This document shows, one piece after another, positions 46,788 through 57,732 of a stretch of DNA of 64,000 nt. Source of the DNA: Pseudofabraea citricarpa (Eukaryota > Ascomycota > Leotiomycetes > Helotiales > Dermateaceae); assembly GCA_029641185.1 (NCBI GenBank), contig JAPWGK010000013.1, positions 682,001-746,000 of the forward strand, in the 5' to 3' direction. The notes below the pieces were generated by a model, which was given only the letters and a program-made list of their open reading frames with translations, was not told where the DNA came from and searched no databases. The position numbers and the translations under genes are program-made. How positions within the stretch are numbered: the first letter of the stretch is position 1; each line of letters starts with the position of its first letter.

Positions 46788-48093
46788 TCAGACCTTCCGT
46801 TCAACGGTCCACTCCACATCCCTCTGCTGCCTGATAGCGCGCAACGGAATCTCATCACCACTACCACGCTCACTGGGCGCTGTCGTCGTAACGACAACAT
46901 GACTCCCATCATCCAGCTTATTCCAATCCTGACTGCGCTGTTTCCTTGAATGGCCACCGCCGCCGATGGTCACGAGCCCGCTGCCATTAGACCGCGAGCG
47001 CTTGTCGACATTGGACGTCGCTCTACTGCGGTTGAGGGACGAGCCGAGTTGGGTGAAGACGATGCGGACCAAGGGCCCGACAGTCGGTAGGCAGGCGGAG
47101 ATGATGCCACTGCTTAGCTCGACGATGTTCCATGCGCAACCGAGAGCGAGGGTATCTACGTAAGCAGATTAGTATGTATACTATATCGAGCACTGGGAGT
47201 TTACGTAGCAAGATGGTGTACGTACAGGGAAGATCATTAGGATCGTATTTGATATAAACCGTGAAGCGATAGATGGACGTGAAGACGACGAAACTTCCGA
47301 GCAGGAAAATAAACATGAGCGAGATACGCTGCGTGAGGTTGGTCTGTAGTCTCCAGACGTGCGGGAGTGGAAGCGCGAGGATAGCGACGTCGGTCAGGAT
47401 ACTTGGGACCGATATGGCAAGGAAGGTGGCTCCTAAATTGATGCAGTGCCCGGCTGTCCACGGTGCCCATGATTTTTTGATAGGGATACATTGTCCCTCA
47501 GCGAGTCCGATCAACACCAAATTCCACATGGTTGAGATGCCTCCTAGAATCCAACATCCCAGCTTGACGCTCCGTATGGGAAATATGCGGTAGTAGAGAA
47601 GCAATAGAGATATTTTGATGACGTTGATGTTTGTTACGTAAAGCGGCTCGTTAACTAAGAGAATCTTTGAAGTTTGTTAGTCGACGTGTATATCTCGTTG
47701 TGCAAGTATCTATCTACCTTTCCAATGTTCATGCTCCCTTCTAAAGTCAACGCACCCGAGTGAAGGCCCAGACCATTGTTTATCACTACCACGAATTAAT
47801 TCCTTAAACTAACAGTAAGCTTGCGACAACTACTCACTGACGATGTTGCAAGCCAGATTTCCACCAAGGAGTATCAAGGCGAGTATCATGAGCCAGTCGT
47901 CCCACATAATCTTCACACCCTGCTTGAATCTCGCCATGAAGCGGAAAACGACAAAGACAACAGCCAGCACGGTAAAGGCGATGCTCAAGTTCCTGGTACT
48001 GGCTCTCTGATCCTGGGTAAAATCCTGCGTCGCAGCTATCTGTTGGGCGGCCGCCAGGTAGGCTGCCATTGCTGGATCCATAGTCGCAGCCAT
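46788..48093 (-). CDS. PTH11-like integral membrane protein with fungal rhodopsin domain
   Basis: Putative seven-TM receptor of the plasma membrane. Exons 48093-47838, 47785-47718, 47664-47226 and 47155-46788 give 376 residues; introns of 52, 53 and 70 nt fit all phases. TMs include LSIAFTVLAVVFVVFRFMAR, WLMILALILLGGNLACNIV, VIKISLLLLYYRIFP, LGCWILGGISTMWNLVLI, AISVPSILTDVAILALPLP and SLMFIFLLGSFVVFTSIYRF. Family marks are WDDWLMILAL, NIVMINNGLGLHSG, LLLLYYRIFP, the loop GQCIPIKKSW and the ILTDVAILALPLP helix. The last helix with its ELSSGIISACLPTVGPL motif lies in exon 4. The cytosolic tail is basic and Gly/Ser-rich. No CFEM domain lies in front, so this is the short receptor form. Some family members sense host or surface cues; the ligand here is unknown. 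Start at 48093; no upstream ATG in frame is supported. Confidence 0.88.
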
Positions 48094-49738
48094 GTTGAAA
48101 GTGAGATAGACGAAGAGAAGCAAGCAATATACAAAGGAGAGATCACCAAAGAATGAATAGAACGGGCTGGACAACTCGATTCCCCAGGATGGGAAAAAGT
48201 GGAATGGAGGAGAGACTTATGAGGATACTTACAGTGCTGATCTAAAAGGCACATGTGCGAGTCAAGAGGCAACAAGACCTCACCCGAGTCACCCCATGCC
48301 CAACTCTTGAACTCTAAGAACCGGCCCATAAATCTCCTGAAGATCTCTGCAGAAGGGTGCAGAAAAAACAGTAGTGTGTACCTTCCGCGTACCCTGGGTC
48401 CTGGCCCACGGATAGATAGGTACGTATATCATGATACTTTTATGAAGTGGAGGCCCAAGCCCTCTCCCAAACTCTCTAGAGAAAATTCTCCTGCACGACC
48501 AGAAGGTAGATAGCTAGCTGCCGTGGGGCAACACGCAATTACACCTTGTCGCTACCGCCGGTTAAGATGGGGGACGGACCGTGATAGATGATGAACGCCG
48601 TCTCCATTCGATGTTCTCTCGCTTGCACGTGTGTCAGCTCGCCTGCATGGAGGACTCGAGGCCGTCTACTTTTACCACTTATCTGGTCGAGGGAGCCCCA
48701 CCATCGGACACAGTTCCCAAGATTGCACAGTGCAACTCTGGAGTCTGTGATCGTACAGTGCCTGCAGCTCAATACCAGTGCCCAGTGCCCACTGCCCGGT
48801 AGTGCTCTTGGGCTGTGGCTGTTTTGCCTCAAGCGAATGTGACGCTCGAAAGTATCATGATCATGCACTTTTGGCAGAAGTGGGCTCAGCGAGTAAGTGA
48901 GTGCAGTCTGAGAGTCCAAATATTGGTGACTTGGAATTTGGAGGCGACGGCGAGGGCCGCAGTGGAGGGGTCAAGAGTCAAGTTGAGGGCATTGCGGGAC
49001 GATAGAAACACGACAGCTTATCATCGGGGATTGACTTAGTCAAGTGTGCTTCGTTCGTCGATCACGATCCTGGGAGACCCATAGAAGGAATAGATTGCCT
49101 GCGAGGCGTCGCGAGTCGACTGAATCTGGCACCGGGTGGTGGAATGGTTGCCATCTTGTTAAACTTCGGTACTTGTCGCCATCCACCATATCCCTACAAG
49201 ACTGAACGCATTGTTCGTCCCGAATCGAGATGCTGCCCGATTACCTTTCGAAGAATCAGTGAGACCTGGAGACCCGATCCTAGTCGAAAGACGATGAATG
49301 CGCACATGTTTGGATCACATATCATATGTAATGCCATATGTATGTACAGGAGAGAGGACTTCGAGACCACTTCGGAATGCGGCTCCGTTGAGGGGACCAT
49401 ATCCATTTCCGCTTCTCCTTTTTCATCCAATGCATAACAGCAAGCATACCCATGCATCCCCAAGCCGACGCGCCGTTGAACCCCACACATAATCCAGGTA
49501 GTAGGTACTCAAAGTCCGAGACTTCTCTGTGACGGACGGGGAGAAAGCATCATCAGATGCCATGAGCCGTACCGTGGCCAGGTACCGTAGCCTACCAGCC
49601 CGAGGCATTGTCCACTTTCTCCGACCACGTTGCTTCGAGAGAGAAATGTAAATCCATCTCTTACTTATCCTTTCACATCCTTCTCTCTCCCCAAACGTCC
49701 AATTCGAATTATCTCTTAACGTAAAAGATCCAACCACC
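48094..49738. other. Divergent intergenic region, receptor and hydrolase promoters
   Basis: No gene seen. The two flanking genes read away from each other, so this holds both promoters. The 150 bp before 49739 are C/T-rich. Confidence 0.45.
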
Positions 49739-50566
49739 ATGTCTGTCGCCAAACCAAACGTTGTCATTGTGCCGGGTGCTTGGCAAGAGGCTGTCGGATT
49801 TTCCGGACTCGTCGAGTCCATCTCAGCTGCTGGCTTTTCGGCCGAAGTCGTTCCATTGCCTTCTGTGGGCAGTTCTCAGGACCCTCTTCCAGGCCTGTCA
49901 GACGATGTTGCTGCTGTGCGCAAAGTGGTCGGTAGACTTGCTGACGAGGGCCGTGATGTTGTACTGCTATGCCACTCCTATGGTGGAGTAGTGGGCAGCT
50001 GTGCCGTAGAGGGATTCGATTTTGCCTCGAGGAAAGCCGAGGGCAAGAATGGCGGCGTGATCATGACCATTTTCATGGCCGCTTTCATGATCCCCAAGGG
50101 CCAGAGTCTCTTGAGCTTGCTTGGTGGTCAGCCATTGCCCTGGATGAGAATCGAGGTAAGCTTCCAACCTGCTCCCGTCTCTGGGTCATATGACTGAACT
50201 AATACCGAAAAGGGTGATAAATGCTTTGCGGTAGAATCAGCATTACCACAAGTCGCCTTCAATGACTTTTCAGAAGAAGAAGCTGCTCAGTATATTAGCA
50301 AGGGCATGAGCCATACATCAGCAGTTGTCTTTGCCACTCCTTCAACCTTTGAGCCATGGTCCAACGGCTACCCTTGCGCCTATATATTCTTCTCGGAAGA
50401 TAATGCCCTCCAATACCCCATCCAGCAACACATGTCTACCCAGCTTGGACCTGATCCCACAACCTTCACTATTAAGGGAGGACATTGTGCTTTCTTGCGT
50501 GTTCCGGAGGAAGTGGTAGCGGCAGTTGCAAAGGCTGCTGAAGTGGGATTGAGCAAGAAGGCTTGA
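49739..50566 (+). CDS. Alpha/beta hydrolase (AB_hydrolase_6 type)
   Basis: Small cytosolic alpha/beta-fold hydrolase of the methyl-esterase-like group. Exons 49739-50155 and 50213-50566 (57-nt intron, GTAAGC ... ACTAATACCGAAAAG) give 256 residues. It opens with the family hallmark VVIVPGAWQEAVGFSGLV. The nucleophile elbow is LLCHSYGG (Ser at about residue 80, C-H-S-Y-G in place of G-x-S-x-G), the likely catalytic His is in KGGHCAFLRVPEEV, and an acid is plausible at FFSEDNAL. No signal peptide. Substrate unknown; relatives range from plant-ester hydrolases to secondary-metabolite tailoring enzymes, but no biosynthetic genes adjoin. Confidence 0.88.
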
Positions 50567-50958
50567 GCAGTTGACCCCACTTGGTAACGACTAGCTATGC
50601 ATAAAGTCTTTATATGTTAGACATATCATAGTATACAAGTGGTTCTCTTCATCTTCTCCCCAGTATGAAATCCAGAGTCGAAGGGGTAGCATTAAAGAGC
50701 CATTGTTACCATTCATTATGATTTTGCCCACTATCTCAAGCGAGGCGGCATTCTATATAAAACTCATTCGGCTTGATAACAATCATAAAAGAAACATCAA
50801 TCAAAACGCCACCCGCAATGCCAAGTCACTAACATATAGCACATGTGCAAGACACAACCCATGTTCCGTGCCGTCCCTTGAACGCCACAATTTGACAGAA
50901 GTATAAGTACCGACATAATGGAAAACAAGAAGGTGCATTGGAAACCCGTCCAATGAAG
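50567..50958. other. Short convergent intergenic region
   Basis: Convergent gene ends with A/T-rich sequence carrying candidate poly(A) regions on both strands. Nothing else seen. Confidence 0.5.
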
Positions 50959-51942
50959 TCAACCGTGTAGCTCGGTAGCTGTTGTTGCCGAGCTCTTGCT
51001 GCCATATGAAGGATACAAAGAGTATCCGGAACTGGGCGTAGCAGCTGGGTCATATGGCCGACCCGAGCCATTCGGGTTATGACCTGGCTGATTTCCAGTA
51101 TAGACCTGTGACATGTTGCCATCCTTTGGCCACGGGGCAGGTTTGTTCTCTGCTTCCGCTGTTCGCATTCTAATCATCCCCTCTTCCGCTTTATGTATCC
51201 TTCTCTCTCGCCAGAACAAAAAGCTGATCAACCCAACAGCAATAACACCAAGTGGAACACCAATAGCTGTGCCAATAGTAGATCCTATATCCATCGACTT
51301 AGACGATTGGGATGCCGCAGCTGCAGCTACTGCTGTCGCTGTAGTAGTGGTTGTTTCTGTGATTGTCACTGTCGTCTGTTCTAAACTTGCTGTTTGTGTT
51401 GTGCTGGCACTAGATGTGCTTGCCTCAGCGGCCAATGCTAGTACAGCATCAAACCCATGCTTGAAAGCAAAGCCTGTATTCCCATAATCAAAAGTTGCAA
51501 TAGTACAGCAGTTTCTAGTAGGGCTACTGCAACAGTACTTGAAAGATGGTGCTCCAGGCTTGTCGCATGGCCAGAGAGGCGTAAAATCAGCATATTCTTC
51601 GTCATTGAAAGGATCTATCTGTTCTCAGCACGTATTTGTTGCTGTCAGTTCAGAATCCTTACCTGAGTGACATTGAGATGGACAGTTCGCAGATCCCCAA
51701 GTTCTATCTGTACAAGATCCTCTATAGTTGAATCCAGTTCGACCGAGACAAAGCCCACTCGTAGTACACGAGTCCTTCGGATCGCAGCATGCGGACGTCC
51801 CAATTGTTGTGTTGCATGGCTTGTGGTTAGAATCCGTGGTTATGCCATCAGGGTAAAAGCATAGAGAGTTCGAGTCTAAAGCTCTCACGCTAACATTGAG
51901 CATAGCAGAAACGAAAACGCCAAACAGAGCTATGCGATTCAT
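50959..51942 (-). CDS. Single-pass Cys-rich cell-surface protein (Mid2/WSC-like layout)
   Basis: Exons 51942-51663 and 51614-50959 (48-nt intron) give 311 residues. A signal peptide (MNRIALFGVFVSAMLNVSVRA) leads to an extracellular Cys-rich region: CFYPDG, HKPCNTTIG, SACCDPKDSC, GLCLGRTGFNYRGSCTDRTW, then KYCCSSPTRNCCTI. A Ser/Thr-rich stalk (STSSASTTQTASLEQTTVTI) precedes one TM (IGTAIGVPLGVIAVGLISFLF), a basic stop-transfer RERRIHKAEEG and a Pro/Gly/Tyr tail (GYSLYPSYGSKSS). This order is that of fungal wall-stress sensors, but the Cys pattern is not the WSC domain; it is a common unnamed fungal ectodomain. A sensor role is inference. The second acceptor was chosen because the first AG gives an immediate stop. 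Confidence 0.85.
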
Positions 51943-54900
51943 GATCGTTTTGGAGATTTGACGTTGGTACTACTGATTGAGGATAAATAATTGATAAGTT
52001 GGGAGCTATTGGGTTTTGAAGGCGGTATGCTCCCAAGGTACTCCTTGGATCACAAAGAGGCACAGCTAGGAAGCCTGCAGCATTCAAAAACCAAGCAACA
52101 GAGGAGCTGGGGAACTACCCCTTAATCGTAGCCGTGCCACTCGTTCACGAACGAAATACTCAGCCTTGCGGTTGTCACTCCAATGAAAGTTGTAGAAACC
52201 CGATTGTACAACTCGGAAGGGGAGACTCCTGCTTGACAATGGTATGAGATTGGTATGGCGAGTGGTCTTGGCCTGCGGCACAGTCCTATAACGCGATTTC
52301 AAGCTCACCGCGTCGATTCGTAGCTCGCGTCTCTTACTATTTGGTTGCAGAGACGCGCTGATTCTGATACAGGTCATATGCACAAGTCAACGAGGCAGCA
52401 AGTGGTTGTTGTTAAGACGCTGTTGAGAAGGAAGGAATGCACGATGAAAGGAGGCGTTACACAAATCGGTGGTGGCCTTAATCTTCGTCGTGCCTTTTAT
52501 CTACCACCAAAATCCAGTCCAATCAATGGGAAAATGCTCAGAAATGTCATCGTAAATATTTACGACGATTCAGAGTTGACAGGACAGAACCAGATAGATG
52601 GGCTCAACGACAAGCTGATCTTGACACAGCTCGAGTTGCAAATCGCTACGCCGCATGCAAGGCTTCGCTTCCATCGTGACACACGAACTAAAAAGACGGA
52701 CGAACCGGACGAAAGTTGTCGGGCGCTTGTCTATTCAATTCTATTCGAGTACAAGTTTCTTCCTCTGTATCATCTTGTTATGAGGCGGCTAACTTGCAGA
52801 AGAGTCTAAAAAGATCAATCCACAAGCGAGCATGAAAGTTTGGGAGATTGAAACTACCATCTTTAGAAACACAATTTTCCAGTATCGCATCACATGGTTT
52901 TCTGGCTGGAGTATCACTAAGCGTGGTGTTACCAGATGCTTCCGAATAACCCAGTCGGCGAATGATGGGCAATTATCAGTCTAACTTATTTGCTTCATCC
53001 CTATAAAGCCACTGGTACCAAAAAGGAAAGCCGTAGTCGCTCAAGTCCTGGATACTGATTATTACTGCTCTAAACCATATCTCACTGAGACACGTCTGAA
53101 AACAAAGGCGTGCGTTTGACAATCGAGTGATTTGGTAAGAGGTAAGAAAACTTCATAATTCAAAGTGTTCGAATTTATCACCATTTCACTTTCTCCTCGT
53201 AAAGCCACCACATTAAAATGAAGTAAATATCTTGGACCGTACCATCGAGCTGTTTTCTTCTCGGATTAAGCGACCATCGTCCTGGTCCTGGGGTTAATGC
53301 TTAACGCAAGAATAATCTAGCTCGCATAGCGATAGAGAAAAAACCATCAAGGCTGTTCGATGATCTCAAAGGCAAGAGTTTCATAACATTTCTCTTACGT
53401 ATCGCGACTGCTACATCCGGAGAGTATCTTGCCTGGCTACAGTTAGCTATGCCTCCATCAAGAGGAAGAAACACCACTCGTGACAGAGAACCCTCTCGAA
53501 CAACCATCAAGTAACGTCACATCACATCGCCGGTAGTATTTCGATTGCAGCGCAGAATGCATTCTTCTAAACGAAGCGGTCAAGAAGCTTGCCAGGATAA
53601 ATTCCCAGCGGAGTTTAATTCTTACTGCTCCAAAACACCAAAACCGATCAGGATGCATGGATATTGCTGCCAGCGCAGAAGAGAACCATCAGCCGCGGCT
53701 AAATAGGAATCATGCACAGGGACACCCCCATTCATGCTCGACTCGGGATCTGAAGGGAGCAAGTCGTGTAATAAGTAATGAGCGGCTGAGTTGGGGGCCC
53801 AGGCATGTCAGATTCGATTCCCGATTTCCAGCTGACCAGGGGTTCTGGCGGTTTTCGGGATTCTTAAGAGCCTCACTCACCTACCACGGATAGCTGTGAA
53901 CGGCTAACGGACCTGGAGCCCGAAAGCTTGTTGATCCTTCGTGGCTGTGGTGGGACGGCCCTAGACAGTCGTCCTACATCATCAACCAAGTTTGGCCGTA
54001 CTTTCAACCGGCGATCAAAACAATGACGAAGAACTACAGATCCCCTCTATGTAAAGGCAGGGAAGACAGCTGTTCAAGCAATATCGTAGCAAAGTCCGAA
54101 GCTGTACTGTAGATCAAATCCCGACACGTTCAAAGTTAAATGCCAGAGAAGATATATCATTGGTGTCGGGGCGGTGATGGCTCGGGAATGAGACTTGTTT
54201 AACGAGAGAGTGGAAGAGAACGAAGCGCTACTGCACCGCGAGCCTTAACACCGGACTGACGAAACGAGGAAATTACGCCATAAGCACCGATTCTCGTTGC
54301 CAGTTGGGTGGTCGTGGTCGCTAGTGATTCGGCCAGATGCAGTAACTGGCTGCGATGCTACTGATGTTTCTTCAGCGGAGCAGGTAGAGATAAGTGAGCT
54401 TATGTCACGTGGAGAATGAGGCGCCCCCAGCTGCAGCAGTAGCGGAATAAGTTCCTCAGGTTACAGCATAAGGTCGGCCAACAAGAAGCCTATGATGTAG
54501 GTTGGTACCAATCATATGCCTATGCATTTGCTAGAGAACCCAGGCCATACGTCGTACAGAGTCAGACCAAAGCAAAGCGTCTGAAGTGGCTCTTCATTTC
54601 TTGTTGAATCTTGGAATTTGACATGGGTGTGTAGTCTGGATCTTTTCCGTGCTGGGATTGTGACGCCCAGCGCCCCGCTGGCCGTTTGACTGCAGCATCA
54701 TTGTTCTGAACGAGCACGGCTGCTCTACGCCATGGTATGTGGCCCGCAGCAAAAGCACTGATGCGCCATCAAAATGACGCGGACGATGATCCTCCGTTCA
54801 GAATAACCTCGAATAGATATTTTGAAGGAAACATGGCGATTATTGTAGCGCGAGAAACGTTCAAAGATAAGAAGCTTGGTGATGTTGTGATTGCTGCTTG

Positions 54901-55815
54901 GCGAGCAGCTTATGAGCAGAACCTCAACCATATTGTTACAATTTTGACATTATACAAAGCTGAAAATTTTATGTTCTAACCGTTCCTCTGTAATAATGAT
55001 GTTGGTGATTTTTGCGTAGGAAACGGCGGCTTCCTTCGCCCCCAATATTATTGCGATGATTTTAATGCTCGCTAACCCCACCTTCGTTGAACCTCAGCCT
55101 TATACACAAAATCCAATCTGGGGAAGTCGTAATTGTGAAGCCAATCATTGCAATATCCGCCACATCATCGCTAAGCCAAAACAAGTGAATGGTCTCCAAG
55201 GCTGCACAAGCGTGCATGTGGTTGCGAGCGGCTTCCGGAGGACTTAGTGATTGGCGAGCTCGGGGCAGTTGGCCGTATCTGAGGCGAGGGGGCTTGCTCT
55301 ATTGCCCAGCTGCAGAACCTGAGCCAACACGTTCTATACCAGAAGGCTCTGGGGCGCTCCCTCCTTCTCGCTCAACAATCGTATGACTGCCGGGTATGCA
55401 GCACATGGTCTAAATCCGCATGGAGGGACCAGGGTTGCTCCAATCACTGGCCAGGGCCTGCAGTAAGCCAGGCTGTGAATTGGCATCTTGCTCATGCCTG
55501 ATGCCACCACAAACCAGACGTCTTACGCTGTGCGTGCACTCTTCCGTCTTAGATAAGGTCTTCATTGAACACCGATGGCTGAATCATCCGCAGATCAGGT
55601 ACTGCATTGTGTAGGTTTCCCTGGCCAGCGTAACGGGGTCCGGCCGAGTTATATAGGGACTGCGAACACCTTGATTCGACTTCATCTCGTAGTAAACTTG
55701 GAACCATCCACGCTCCTCCCATCCCAAGGCTGGCTGCTTCAGAATCTCGAGAAATCCTTTGCGTGTATTCAATTAGCCTGCGACGCTATTAGTGATCTTC
55801 ATCTGAGACTTAAAA
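51943..55815. other. 3.9-kb tract without intact genes
   Basis: Open frames here (for example 52345-52809 on plus and 54737-54979 on plus) have no recognised motif. The stretch at 54737-54979 (MWPAAKALMRHQNDADDD...) looks mildly coding and could be a gene fragment. No tRNA could be confirmed. Confidence 0.4.
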
Positions 55816-56503
55816 ATGGACAACTCTGCCTTGTTCTCCTATGACCTGAACGCGTTTGCCGAAAGCGCCGACTGGCAGACCGACCTATATTTTCAAGACT
55901 CCAAGCTACAGCAGCCAGACACGTATGAGGCGCCACAGGACTGGTATACTCTAGAAAACCAGGTATGATATCTGGCGAGTCTTCTGAGAAACTTTGCTAA
56001 CGATGTAAAGGTTGTGCAATGGCCGACTTCAGATTATGCCAGTAGCTCAGCATCTGGCGAGAGTCCTGGGGAATGGAGCCCGCCTCAATCCATGGCACCT
56101 CAACTCTTATCGCCGCAGAATTTCGGATCTATAAGCTCAGGACTTGCTTCGCCTCCTACCATTAGTGTTGGGATTGTGACGGCGGCTGATAGAAAGGCAG
56201 CGACCAAACGGGTAAGGCGACCGATCCCGTGCTCTTCCAATTGCAACCGAACTAACAGCATCGAAGAGACGTCAACAACAAAACCGTGATGCGCAACGCA
56301 CTTTTCGCCAACGAAGACAAGAAGAATTTGAAAAGCTAGGTGCTGAGCTCGAGAAAGAGAAGCAGAAAAGAGTTTCGTGCGAGGCTGAAATTGAAAGATT
56401 ACAAGGGGAGCTTGATAAGATTAGGCGATTAGTGGGTGGTGGAACAACAGCCGACGAGTTTGAAGACACTGCGGGAAAAGAAAAGGGCCGGAGAGGTCAA
56501 TGA
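55816..56503 (+). CDS. Compact bZIP transcription factor
   Basis: Nuclear dimeric DNA-binding protein. Exons 55816-55962, 56011-56211 and 56267-56503, all phase 0, give 194 residues; introns are 48 and 55 nt with GTATGA/GTAAGG donors and CTAAC branches. The basic region is KRRRQQQNRDAQRTFRQRR (about 116-134; N-x-x-A-Q-R-x-F-R core of the fungal Yap/Pap1-like class), followed by a leucine-zipper-like helix with heptad positions in FEKLGAELEKEKQKRVSC and EIERLQGELDKIRRL. The zipper is short, with several non-Leu heptad residues. The N-terminus is acidic and aromatic (SADWQTDLYFQD, a possible activation segment). There is no C-terminal Cys-rich redox domain, so it is not a full Yap1. All three exons are short, so simple ORF calling would miss it. 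Confidence 0.85.
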
Positions 56504-57732
56504 GGCAGGACAAAAATGGAAGCAATGAAGTCGGAACAGTGTTTACCATAAATTTGCGGATACCAATTGGACAAGGCGTAAAAGAACGGTGATCGAGGAT
56601 TAGCAAGGAGTTTTGGGGAACTTGGGCATGTAAATTGCCATGGAACAGTCCTATGCAGGCTGGATTGAGTAGCTTCAACAGGTCAACACAATAAAAATGA
56701 ATACTCGAATGCATTATGATGTCGAATTCCGTGGAAGAGAGTGAGCTTAGATTCAAATGACAGCACAGCAATTCCAGAGAAGTCTTGGACTCTCACGACC
56801 ATCCATATCAAGAGCTCTTCTTGCCTGAACATCCCCCAATTGTATGACATCGATAATCTGTTAACCGGTCTTTATTGGGAAGCTCAGAGATTCGCAAGAC
56901 AAAGGCTTCGCTATACAATATACAATCATCGTACCCACAGGCAAGAACCTCAAGCCCTTAGGTGATGATAGTGTACGGGGCCAAGATATTTCCTCGCCCC
57001 CAAACAATTTGTATTTGACAAGACGGATATCGGCGTGCACAGCCTCACGCACAAAGGTTCAAACTTCACACCGCTCAAGATCGAATATCGTTGCAGCAGT
57101 ATGTGATAACCGCGTGGTTGACTTGCATAGGCTATGCAGACATTTTCAAGGGTGGGTGGCCAGGCTCGGTTCGTGCTGAAGCATGCATGCCCAAATACGA
57201 AGAGCATTGGAGGAGCTTCTCTACCGAGCATGGGTTCGAATGCAACCAAATTCTACTGCCCTCGTGGACAATGCTTAATTCCGCACTCGTGCAGAGGGAA
57301 ACAGTTTGCGATCCACACCTGGGACCCCAGTCTCTGATCTGATCCTGATGACTGTCCACGCCCTGAATTTGTCATCTCTGATCCGCTGAGTCAAAGGCCA
57401 TGGCTGTTGACTGATCACTTGTGACTTATGCTGACATTGAAGCACTTTAAGGTATAGTTGGAAGCGGGCATAGCCGGTTTTAAGCCACATCCAAGGTGAG
57501 AGCTCCAGTCATCGAGATTATCCGATCTGCCATTTTCTCCGACAGGTAAGACATAAATACGGGTCAATTTGACTGGAGTTATTTCGGAATCTCGTTGTTT
57601 GTTCTGATAGTTGTGTAACAATAAGATGAATATTTCTGATTCATTTTGCTGAAATAATTAGAAATTGTGTATATCTAAATGGTGTATTCTTGCCAATTCT
57701 GTACCACCTTGTTGCTGTGATCCAAGGAAGAT
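56504..57732. other. Convergent intergenic region, bZIP and MFS
   Basis: No supportable gene; the region lies between two converging genes. Open frames at 57.0-57.4 kb on both strands overlap each other and have no motif. Confidence 0.45.

Noticed and set aside
53740..53860. tRNA-like GATTCGATTCCCGA motif
   Set aside because: The stem around the loop does not pair and the rest of a cloverleaf is missing.
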